From Puia dinghuensis (GTDB lineage Bacteria; Bacteroidota; Bacteroidia; Chitinophagales; Chitinophagaceae): 64,000 bases of DNA. Where the stretch lies: positions 229,335 through 293,334 of the forward strand of contig NZ_BMJC01000001.1 in the NCBI RefSeq assembly GCF_014642875.1. The letters are read 5' to 3'. Every line of letters starts with the position of its first letter. Within the stretch, counting starts at the first letter, position 1. Position numbers and translations under genes: made by a program. Below, piece after piece: positions 1 through 7,306 of this stretch. The notes under the pieces were generated by a model, which was not told where the DNA came from, searched no databases, and saw only the letters and a program-made list of their open reading frames with translations.

Positions 1-1
1 G

Positions 2-1003
2 GTCCGGTCTGGTCATCTTTCATTCCGTGGAGTTCGGACGACGAGGATAGAAGGGAAGGGAAGTACAGAGCTAACCGGATTTTATCAACGCAATTTCACC
101 GAAGACGATGAATTACTTGCTCTTGTCAGCGAAAGGGAAGGGCAGGAGATCGGAAGGTCGGGGATCAATCCTGCTACGGGGCTTTTCAAAATTTCACTAT
201 CAGAGCCTTCCATTAACGGGATCATGAAGATCGAGCGTAAGGGGAGTCTCATCTATTCAAAAAATTATGCGTTATTACAAGGTATCACGGGCACGGTCAA
301 TTTCGTCGAAAAGACGTTCACGGATGCGTATGGCAGAGAATTTCAATTGGATGGAAGCGCGATCGTACGGCCGGAAAAACTGAAGCCTTCCTCCTGGTAC
401 GGTCCGATCTATGCCGATGAACGGACGGGCAATATTAACCTTTCGGATAGATTTAAAGGCTTGTTGGATTACCTGGGCCCGCGTGTTCTGATTGCGGATC
501 CCTATTTCATTGGCGAATTCCGCAGAGATGATACAAATAGCGACATCAAGCTAAGCCGTTGCCAGATTGCCTTCCTGGCCGCATTGCTACGATCTATTAT
601 AGATGGCTCAGTAAGCGAGGTTTATATCCTTGGATTTAATACAAGAGCTAATTCGGTTGAGCGCAAAGGTAATTCTATGAATCCTACAAAGACGGAGAAC
701 CGTTTCAAACAATATAAGGAGGTGCTTGACCATATTTGGGGAAAGAATAAGCTTAAAACTTTTAAAAGCGAATTCCGGATGGAATTTCTCAATAACAAAC
801 GGGATTTTCATAACCGGTATTGGTTTGGATTGACTATCGATAACGGGATTCGTGATTTGAATAAATGTGTTGTGGTAACTAATAGTGTTGGAAATATTTC
901 CGAAGTTGATTTTTATCCCGTGGAAGAGGAGGGGCAATTGCGCGAGTTGACCGCACGATTTCTTGATTTTTTCAACAATTGTGATTCTGAGCTAATCGTA
1001 TGA
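2..1003 (+). CDS. Unknown island protein, 5'-partial, PLD-like motifs possible
   Basis: The reading frame is open from base 2, so the gene starts left of the window and about 333 C-terminal residues are visible; an internal ATG at 224 is probably not the true start. I do not recognise the family firmly. Visible features are a hydrophobic strand ending in DPYF (VLIADPYFIGEF, from about base 485) and, near the C-terminus, FHNRYWF followed by a further strand. A strand ending in DPY/F plus an H-x-R-Y motif recalls phospholipase-D-like folds that have lost the full HKD signature, such as those in VPA1262-type proteins of defence islands, but this is a weak resemblance. The stop codon overlaps the next gene's start by 4 bp (ATGA), so the two are translationally coupled. 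No membrane segment is visible. Confidence 0.6.
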   Translation, partial: VRSGHLSFRGVRTTRIEGKGSTELTGFYQRNFTEDDELLALVSEREGQEIGRSGINPATGLFKISLSEPSINGIMKIERKGSLIYSKNYALLQGITGTVNFVEKTFTDAYGREFQLDGSAIVRPEKLKPSSWYGPIYADERTGNINLSDRFKGLLDYLGPRVLIADPYFIGEFRRDDTNSDIKLSRCQIAFLAALLRSIIDGSVSEVYILGFNTRANSVERKGNSMNPTKTENRFKQYKEVLDHIWGKNKLKTFKSEFRMEFLNNKRDFHNRYWFGLTIDNGIRDLNKCVVVTNSVGNISEVDFYPVEEEGQLRELTARFLDFFNNCDSELIV

Positions 1004-2688
1004 CAATACAAGAATTGTTTGGCACCATCCAAGGCATTGTTAACGCTGGTAACGAAGTAGACTGGCTGATCGTCAGGAAGTTGGCGGAACAATTTCCAAC
1101 TGATAATCGGGAACGATTCTCTTTTATCAAAGAGGAAGAAAGAATTGATGAGCCATTCAGGTTTAATCAGGGTTTCGTGACAATAGAGGACGTCGAGTTC
1201 GATGAATTCAAAAGCTTACTGCGAAAGGTGATCCAAGATAACAGCGAGAACTTGACAGCGCTCGGCAATTTGTTCGTGCTTCAAAACCGCGTTAGTGGTC
1301 CATATTCAGAAAATGAGGACTTGACCGAATTTTTCAAAGGCGAAGTCGGAATTGACAGGCTTCCTTTACTCTTTGAGACTTTGATGAAGTCGCTAAACGA
1401 ACAATTTTTTGCGCATACCAGCATCGATCGGGATACCGTTCTAACCACCGACGATTGGCTTAAGTCTTTTGGGCATTCCGCTATGGCCGGCAGAGCGCAC
1501 GAGGTGTTGGTCGCCGTTTTATTACTTATTAGTGAAGATATTCAAAATGGCGTCGACTTCCGCTATGTGCGTCAAATGAAACCGTCGATAAGAGCGGTGC
1601 TTTGTGACTTTTGGGGAATGGGTATTTCCATGGCGCCGGGCGAAGTTCAGGCGGTTATCACAGAGGGGAAGGAAGTTCCATTCCTTGCTGCCTATTTGAT
1701 AGATAGAAGTAAGGGAAGATTCGCGATGCCGGATTGGATGGCGCTGGATCGTATTCGAGATATGTTCCTGGATTGGAAACGGACGGGCAAATATCTACTG
1801 GAACAGGTTCTAGGTGGTCGCCAGGGATACGGGACTCCGGGAGTTGGTCAGCAAACATTGAGTAATTTTGTGCGTTTGGTGGTTTCTGAGGTATTGATCA
1901 GCGATTCTGCCGATTCACTGGCGTGGATCGATGGTTTGGAGTTTCCTGCCGATATGATTGGAGTATTTTCTTGTATTTCGGAAGATGGAATAGCCTATAG
2001 CAGCATTCCTGTGCCTGTCAAGCAACGGCTTTTTCAGGTGGTACTTAGGGGCATAAAACAAATATTGGGTGAGGTCGACGTTTTTCTTGGGGAGAATGAG
2101 GGTCATGAGGGCCCTTCATACTGGGCCTTGAGCGATCCTAAATTTCAATTGATGTTGTGCGGATTGCTGGTTTTGTATCTCGATGTCGGCGACGGGGATA
2201 GCCGTAAACAATTCAAGCACCTCTGTTTTGAAATAAAATTTTTGTTTTATGGAGCTTATAAGACAAGCTCCTTGGCGAAAAGGCTTGCAGAAATGCTGCT
2301 GCTGACTGTGCTATCTGCAGACGAGTTTACTACCGAATCCGATGAACTGTTCTCCGGGTTGGATATTTTGCAGAGGGATATTGTGGATACAATCCTTGTC
2401 CCGTATGTCCATGAGATCGAAAGGGAAGAGGAAATTTGGAATCCTGAATTTGAAGGTGTGGTTGGAATGGTGAGAAGCGACAACCTTCTGGTTAATGATG
2501 CGCTGGCAAGAATAAAGAATAGTGTTCTTTTCTCCAAATACAACATTCTTTTCACGGCGATAGAGGAGATTGCGGTTGCCCGATGGCCGTATATGGACGG
2601 TCGAAAGGTGCCATTCCGGGAGACGGGGCCGGGGAAAGGAGTTAATACAAGTTTGAAGAAAAAGAATCGAATGAATAAGAGCGAGTAA
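1000..2688 (+). CDS. Unknown 562-residue island protein
   Basis: This is the second gene of a tight three-gene cassette; its ATG overlaps the preceding stop by 4 bp and the next gene starts 25 bp after its end. I recognise no domain. The protein looks soluble and largely alpha-helical, with a leucine-rich middle (about residues 120-200 and 380-440), an acidic segment around residues 80-120, and a short basic tail (LKKKNRMNKSE). No P-loop, nuclease motif, signal peptide or transmembrane segment can be seen. Base composition looks more A+T-rich than the housekeeping genes further right, which fits acquired DNA. Coupling to its neighbours suggests the three products act together; a helical scaffold or sensor is a guess. 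Confidence 0.6.
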   Translation: MTIQELFGTIQGIVNAGNEVDWLIVRKLAEQFPTDNRERFSFIKEEERIDEPFRFNQGFVTIEDVEFDEFKSLLRKVIQDNSENLTALGNLFVLQNRVSGPYSENEDLTEFFKGEVGIDRLPLLFETLMKSLNEQFFAHTSIDRDTVLTTDDWLKSFGHSAMAGRAHEVLVAVLLLISEDIQNGVDFRYVRQMKPSIRAVLCDFWGMGISMAPGEVQAVITEGKEVPFLAAYLIDRSKGRFAMPDWMALDRIRDMFLDWKRTGKYLLEQVLGGRQGYGTPGVGQQTLSNFVRLVVSEVLISDSADSLAWIDGLEFPADMIGVFSCISEDGIAYSSIPVPVKQRLFQVVLRGIKQILGEVDVFLGENEGHEGPSYWALSDPKFQLMLCGLLVLYLDVGDGDSRKQFKHLCFEIKFLFYGAYKTSSLAKRLAEMLLLTVLSADEFTTESDELFSGLDILQRDIVDTILVPYVHEIEREEEIWNPEFEGVVGMVRSDNLLVNDALARIKNSVLFSKYNILFTAIEEIAVARWPYMDGRKVPFRETGPGKGVNTSLKKKNRMNKSE

Positions 2689-2713
2689 TTGTTTAAGACA
2701 CCATATTTGTTAC

Positions 2714-3472
2714 ATGTTAACTGACAAGCGAGACCTCCCATTGGAAACGCTTCAACAATTTGTAAAATTGAAGCAAACTTGCGTGGATATCGGGATTGGA
2801 TATTCAGGGATAATTACAGTGCAACACTCGGATTTCTACATACGTCTGCATGATCTTACCGCGGGGGGGCGATTTTCATATACAATCGAAAATCCGCAGA
2901 TGGATAGTAGCAAAAGATCTGTCGTTTTTGTTGAATACACGCCGAGGCATGCCTCAGATAATGGAAAGTATAATGCGATAATTGAAATCGGATCAGTCGA
3001 GCTATCAATTTATCGGTGGCTTGATCTGATTATTGCCTATTATAACGTTTCTCTTGACCCGACCGATCGTTTCCTTGAAACGTACCAGGAAGAATTCCGC
3101 GAGGAATTTTCATGTCTGGACGAAGATGCCGATGTATCTCCCTTTGGCGATGTGCAGCAGAAATTGCTGACCTGGTGGTTAGAGGCTATTGAAGAGGTAG
3201 TTGTGGAAACAGATGCGCCCGAGGATAGAAAAAGTGCGATCGTTACCGATATTAAGGAATTGAAGCAGAGAATTCCTTCTTTGACTAAGAATCAAACGAT
3301 AAAACTGCTTTCGAGAATTTTTGCAAAGATCAAGTTGACCGGACAAAACACGCTGATCGTTGTAAAACAAGAGGGTCCCAAGGTGTTGGTTAAACTGGCA
3401 ATTGAAAGGGGCGTTAAATTTACTCAAGACCATTTGCCTCAAGCATTGCACTGGATAACTTCACATTTGTAA
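2714..3472 (+). CDS. Unknown 252-residue island protein
   Basis: This is the last gene of the three-gene cassette. I do not recognise the family. The N-terminal half (residues about 20-120) alternates short beta-like strands and ends in a conserved-looking YRWLDLIIAYYNVS segment. The middle is acidic (DEDADVSPFGD), and the C-terminal third (about residues 155-250) is helical and lysine-rich, with the segment NTLIVVKQEGPKVLVKLAI. There is no signal peptide or clear membrane span. The cassette ends here: 740 bp follow without a convincing protein gene. The position beside an integrase suggests mobile-element cargo. Confidence 0.55.
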   Translation: MLTDKRDLPLETLQQFVKLKQTCVDIGIGYSGIITVQHSDFYIRLHDLTAGGRFSYTIENPQMDSSKRSVVFVEYTPRHASDNGKYNAIIEIGSVELSIYRWLDLIIAYYNVSLDPTDRFLETYQEEFREEFSCLDEDADVSPFGDVQQKLLTWWLEAIEEVVVETDAPEDRKSAIVTDIKELKQRIPSLTKNQTIKLLSRIFAKIKLTGQNTLIVVKQEGPKVLVKLAIERGVKFTQDHLPQALHWITSHL

Positions 3473-3815
3473 GATTTGTGACATCACCTTTTTCATAATT
3501 ACACTGGGGTGCTGAACCGGAGAATCGAGGAAGCTCGCCAAATCCAGAAAGATCAAGAGTGAAAAGATCCGGAATTCACGCGGCCCAAAGCTGTTCGAAA
3601 GGAAAGGGACATGGGGATCGAACACAGTAAATCTTAGGTTTATTGCTTGAAATGTTGATCTTGGATTTTATCCAAGACTGGCTAAATTCAATTGCATCAT
3701 TCATTATCGTAAGAACAATATAGGGAATGACAAGCAAAATGAAGAGTCATGGCCGTAGCAGTTATAGAGTTTATCCATTTTTGCACGTGGCCCGTTATTC
3801 CGAGGATCGCCGATA

Positions 3816-3945
3816 CATTATTTGCTAAATAATGGACTATAAGCGATTTATAACTTCAGAATTAGAGTTAACAGACTTGCAAGGTGTTCGATTGAAGTCC
3901 CCTCACTACCACCAAAAAGGGGAACCGCATGGTTCCCCTTTCTTT
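3816..3945 (+). ncRNA. Candidate small RNA ending at an orphan terminator
   Basis: Three secondary-structure elements occur in order within 130 bases: a perfect hairpin CATTATTT-GCT-AAATAATG at 3816-3834, a bulged stem GACTT(G)CAA/TTGAAGTC at 3874-3899, and an 11-bp terminator stem at 3916-3941. The nearest upstream gene ends about 440 bp earlier, so the terminator is unlikely to serve only that gene. No matching promoter box was found, so transcription is an inference. It could instead be a decayed gene end or an element boundary. Confidence 0.25.
3916..3945 (+). terminator. Intrinsic terminator in the island gap
   Basis: There is a perfect 11-bp stem (AAAGGGGAACC, loop GCAT, GGTTCCCCTTT) followed by TCTTT. 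The A-rich left side means it could act in both directions. No protein gene ends close upstream on either strand. Confidence 0.7.
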
Positions 3946-4187
3946 AAATGGAATGGCTTTCTCCTCATTACCAACTCATTGTGTGCAAACTCCGGTATAA
4001 CGTATGGGATTCGATAGACGCGATCATGGTCTGAGGGGGTTATCGAACACCACGGGATCAATTCTTACTTCTTGGTTGGACAGGAGAGATAGGCATTCTC
4101 CATGCAGCCCGTTGTAGGTGCGCGGACCGTCAAATCACCCTTTTTGTCCGGTTAAGATTGCAATTCACAAGAAAAAAATGCCCAAAC

Positions 4188-4200
4188 AGACAATTTGTCT
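4188..4200. promoter_or_regulatory. Palindrome upstream of the KAP NTPase gene
   Basis: The sequence AGACAA-T-TTGTCT is a perfect 6+1+6 palindrome ending 12 bp before the ATG at 4213. Its size and position fit a binding site for a dimeric repressor acting on the KAP gene. Nothing else shows that it is bound. Confidence 0.3.
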
Positions 4201-4212
4201 TAAAATCGTCAA

Positions 4213-6873
4213 ATGAAGCGTTTTGCGATGAACTTTAGAACGAACAAAAAGGCGTGGGGACGGGTTCTCAGGCTGATATTTGTGTTGGTTCTGGTCTATT
4301 TTGCCAGGGAACTGCTCTATCCCCTTATTGATAAATATATTATTGAAGAATTTCATGTGAACAAAGTCAAAGGCTCCGATGAACTGGATTGTGCGTTTGG
4401 TTTGCTCTTGGCCTTCTATATCTACTTCGTTGGAAAGCATTGGCGAGGTAAGCGCCTCGTGCCGACCTTAGCGTCTCTGGTATCCATAGCGATCTTCTAT
4501 GCGGCCTACGTTTGCATCATCCGACAAACGGGCCATTATCAGTTGCTATCCTTGAAAAATGTCTCTTGGTTCAAGTATCTCGATATCCTCTATTTATTGG
4601 CGACGATTCCGATGCTGGCCTTTCAACGGCTTCCGGGTAAAGAACCGGCCCCGCTTGCCTTCGGTTTTTTGTCGGACGTTTTTGCGAAGGACCAGGTGGA
4701 CCTGCTTCAACGCGGAAAATACGCGGAACAGCTGGCGCTTCGCATCCTGTCCGTACGGTTCCTCGAAAAGGCATTTGTGATTGCAATAAACAGCCCTTGG
4801 GGCTTCGGGAAGAGTGCATTTTTGCTGCTAGTGGAGAACAATCTGGACAGCAAGAAGGAAAGAAATGGGAACGAGGTGCCAGGCCTTCGACAAGCGCAGG
4901 AGGGCACGATTGTAGTCCGGTATAATCCCTGGAAGAATTTCGATGAGAAAAAGATAATTCATGATTTTCTCGACCAGCTGTCCAAAGAATTGGGGAGATA
5001 TGATGCCGACCTGTCGGCGAAAATCAGGGAATATGCGAAAGCACTGGGGAAAGCGAGTGAGTCGAAGTTGTCTAAATTTACGGAGGCGGCTGTGGAAGTT
5101 TTTTTTCCCACAGCCTCCCTCAGCGAGCTCTACGAACAGATCAATAGTCGGATCAAGCGCATACAAAAACGGATCGTAGTGTTCATCGATGATCTGGATA
5201 GACTCAATGGGAGCGAACTGCTCGATGTACTACGGTTGGTACGGAATACGGCGAATTTCAACAATACGATCTTTATTGTGGCCTATGATCATAACTATGT
5301 CCTCAACACTGTGGACAAGAGCAATCAAATCTCGAATAAAGAACAGTATCTACAGAAAATCGTTCAGTTGGAGCTAACACTGCCAACGTTCTCCGATACC
5401 ATTTTGTTGGATTATCTTCGGGACCAGCTACAACAGTTGTACAAATCACCGGTACAATATGATCCCATCAACAACGCCTTGATTGCACTTACTTCCTATA
5501 CCTTGCCCTTCAAGATCGATCCTGCCGGTCAGGTAGCTGCCCAGCCGATGTCCGAACAGGAATTGGTCGATTTTGTATTCCAACAACCGACCAGCCGCGA
5601 TCTGCTGTTCTACGCCATGATCACCAGTATTCGCGACGTCGTACGATTGGTGAACAGTAGTGAAATGGCGTATGCGAGTATCGGCGATATCGGCGACCCG
5701 TTGGAGATATTGCTCCTTGAACTTGTAAAATTGAAGGGGATTAGTGTTTATCAACTGATCGCCAACCGGCATTTTCTTACACTAGACAAAGGGGCGTACA
5801 GGTTTGAGGAAGGGAACTATAATCTTTTTATGAGCGCTGAACGGTGTGCTCAGTTGAACGTCCGCCTAGCCGATAAGCCACTGATTGCTGAGTGCCTGAA
5901 ACGGTTGTTTGATCCGAGTAGAACCCTCTTCTTTCGCTCCGTCGCCAAACCCCAGTACTTTAGTTTGTATTTTTCTTACCAGGCACCTAACGCAGTTGAG
6001 CTGGGAAAGATCGAGGATGTCCTAGCCAAAGGTGCAGGGGCGGTAAAGCAACTATATGACGATGCAACAACAGGCCAGCGCGCTGATATCCAATCCTACC
6101 TGTATTCCCAGGAAGGGTTTGCCAGCGTCGAAGCATTTAAGTCGGTCATTCAGGCGCTGTGTATAATTGCCGACGATAACTTTCGCGCGATCTTCTCAAA
6201 AGTGACTTCACTATTACGAGATCAGAATGTGACGGGAAAATTGTTTAACGGGACGGGATTAGAGTCCTTCGTACTTGGGTTGCTTGGCAATGACGTCTAT
6301 CCGCTGGATATCCGGTTTGAGCTAGCGTTCGAAGAGTTATATAAATTGCTAAAAGAAGAGCAAAGAGCCACCGATACGGTGATGCTGGTGATGGATAAAG
6401 CAGCTTTGCAGGGTGTTCTCCTGCATTGTTTGCAGGAGGAGATTGGGAAAAAAGGTTCATATACACGAAACATTTTCAATATTTATACTCGTAATATCAG
6501 CCACATCACCGATACGAATCACATTGTACTTACCGACGAGGCCAACGCCACGATGAATCGATTGGTGCGCGAACAACCCTATACCTATCTGAAACGGGGC
6601 TTTATCAATGTCCATCCGGAGCCATCCTTCACCGGGCAGTACTTTTATTTCGACCCGTTCATGGATCAGCATTTTAATCATAGTTTTGAGGAGGAATTGG
6701 CTTACCTGAACACGCATCGAGAGTTGGCAGCGTTCGGTGAGGCGGACCGAGAGACATTTGCGGAACTGATCGCCCTTTTTCAATTGGAGGGGTACCCTCG
6801 TGCGGAGAAGGTGTTCGTAGAAGATCGCAGACTGATTGCTGCCATAAAGAGTTTTATTGATAACACCGAGTAG
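4213..6873 (+). CDS. KAP-family P-loop NTPase, membrane-anchored
   Basis: This 886-residue protein has about four hydrophobic segments in its first 140 residues (roughly 19-39, 59-77, 86-103 and 119-137), then a KAP-type STAND NTPase domain. Walker A is SPWGFGKS at about 194-201 and Walker B is IVVFIDDLDR at about 321-330, followed by the usual helix and strand (NTIFIVAYDHNYV). The long C-terminal region (about 400-886) is helical and has no domain I recognise. KAP NTPases are membrane-associated and include the phage-exclusion protein PifA of plasmid F; many occur in defence islands. The gene stands alone, 740 bp after the unknown cassette and 131 bp before the excisionase-like gene. An alternative start lies at 4228. 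The family call is firm; the defence role is an inference. Confidence 0.85.
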   Translation: MKRFAMNFRTNKKAWGRVLRLIFVLVLVYFARELLYPLIDKYIIEEFHVNKVKGSDELDCAFGLLLAFYIYFVGKHWRGKRLVPTLASLVSIAIFYAAYVCIIRQTGHYQLLSLKNVSWFKYLDILYLLATIPMLAFQRLPGKEPAPLAFGFLSDVFAKDQVDLLQRGKYAEQLALRILSVRFLEKAFVIAINSPWGFGKSAFLLLVENNLDSKKERNGNEVPGLRQAQEGTIVVRYNPWKNFDEKKIIHDFLDQLSKELGRYDADLSAKIREYAKALGKASESKLSKFTEAAVEVFFPTASLSELYEQINSRIKRIQKRIVVFIDDLDRLNGSELLDVLRLVRNTANFNNTIFIVAYDHNYVLNTVDKSNQISNKEQYLQKIVQLELTLPTFSDTILLDYLRDQLQQLYKSPVQYDPINNALIALTSYTLPFKIDPAGQVAAQPMSEQELVDFVFQQPTSRDLLFYAMITSIRDVVRLVNSSEMAYASIGDIGDPLEILLLELVKLKGISVYQLIANRHFLTLDKGAYRFEEGNYNLFMSAERCAQLNVRLADKPLIAECLKRLFDPSRTLFFRSVAKPQYFSLYFSYQAPNAVELGKIEDVLAKGAGAVKQLYDDATTGQRADIQSYLYSQEGFASVEAFKSVIQALCIIADDNFRAIFSKVTSLLRDQNVTGKLFNGTGLESFVLGLLGNDVYPLDIRFELAFEELYKLLKEEQRATDTVMLVMDKAALQGVLLHCLQEEIGKKGSYTRNIFNIYTRNISHITDTNHIVLTDEANATMNRLVREQPYTYLKRGFINVHPEPSFTGQYFYFDPFMDQHFNHSFEEELAYLNTHRELAAFGEADRETFAELIALFQLEGYPRAEKVFVEDRRLIAAIKSFIDNTE

Positions 6874-6969
6874 CGGCCTGCAGATCGTCCGCGACCTCCG
6901 CAACCTGCGTTGCCTCTTGTAAAGGGAATTCGTTGGAGAATTATTCTCAAAGAGGCATTATTGCCTCTA

Positions 6970-6977
6970 TAGTTTTG
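6970..6977 (+). promoter_or_regulatory. Bacteroidota -7 box for the HTH gene
   Basis: TAGTTTTG matches the TAnnTTTG consensus of the Bacteroidota housekeeping sigma factor and lies 27 bp before the ATG at 7005. No TTG is correctly spaced upstream. A hairpin (AGAGGCATTATTGCCTCT) just before the box could be an operator. Confidence 0.4.
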
Positions 6978-7004
6978 TTGGAAAGGCCATGGTAATTTGC
7001 CGCC

Positions 7005-7271
7005 ATGAGAGTTGAACTAGTGACGAAGGAGGATTTGGATCATTTTCGCCAGACATTGCTGACAGACCTGGTCAGAATGTTGAAGCGGCCGGACTCGGCG
7101 CAACCCTGGCTGAAGAGCTATGAAGTACGGAAATTGCTGAAAATTTCAGCCGGGACGCTACATCGGCTGAGGGCGCGGGGTACGTTGCCCTTTTCAAGGA
7201 TTGGCGGGACATTTCTCTATAAATTCGAGGATGTGCAAAAGTTGGTGGAGATGAACGTCGAAAAGAGATGA
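7005..7271 (+). CDS. Excisionase-like helix-turn-helix protein
   Basis: This small 88-residue protein is of the MerR/excisionase type (HTH_17-like). The helix-turn-helix is seen at about residues 40-60 (YEVRKLLKISAGTLHRLRAR), followed by the typical wing G-TLPFSRIGGTFLYKFEDVQKLVE. Such proteins beside Bacteroidota integrases act as recombination directionality factors or control element genes. It is convergent with the integrase, with a shared bidirectional terminator between the two. It could regulate the island rather than direct excision; the sequence does not separate these roles. Confidence 0.75.
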   Translation: MRVELVTKEDLDHFRQTLLTDLVRMLKRPDSAQPWLKSYEVRKLLKISAGTLHRLRARGTLPFSRIGGTFLYKFEDVQKLVEMNVEKR

Positions 7272-7303
7272 AAAAATGGGCTGGGTGTGGGCCCATTTTT
7301 GTT
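7272..7303. terminator. Bidirectional terminator between HTH gene and integrase
   Basis: A stem of 10 bp (AAAAATGGGC / GCCCATTTTT, arms 7272-7281 and 7291-7300) has an A-run on the left and a T-run on the right. It can end both the plus-strand HTH transcript and the minus-strand integrase transcript. Confidence 0.75.
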
Positions 7304-7306
7304 TTG

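Larger units (their letters stand above)
3473..4212. other. Gene-poor gap in the island
   Basis: These 740 bp hold no convincing protein gene. They contain a perfect 8-bp inverted repeat (arms 3816-3823 and 3827-3834), a bulged stem (3874-3899) and a strong intrinsic terminator (3916-3945) that no upstream protein gene explains. The longest plus-strand frame (61 codons at 3832-4017) runs straight through the terminator and is not believable. Immediately before the KAP gene lies a 13-base palindrome at 4188-4200. The rest shows nothing I can name. Confidence 0.6.

Noticed and set aside
224-1003. Treating the ATG at 224 as the start of the first gene.
   Set aside because: The same frame is open back to base 2, so the gene most likely begins outside the window.
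3874-3915. Sequence with TTCGATT and a terminal ACCACCA, resembling the 3' end of a tRNA or tmRNA and so a possible old attachment-site remnant.
   Set aside because: The bases flanking TTCGATT do not pair as a T stem, no matching 5' acceptor half is present, and a different hairpin (GACTT/AAGTC) explains the segment better.
3832-4017. A 61-codon plus-strand frame in the island gap.
   Set aside because: It runs through the 11-bp terminator at 3916-3945 and shows no recognisable protein pattern.
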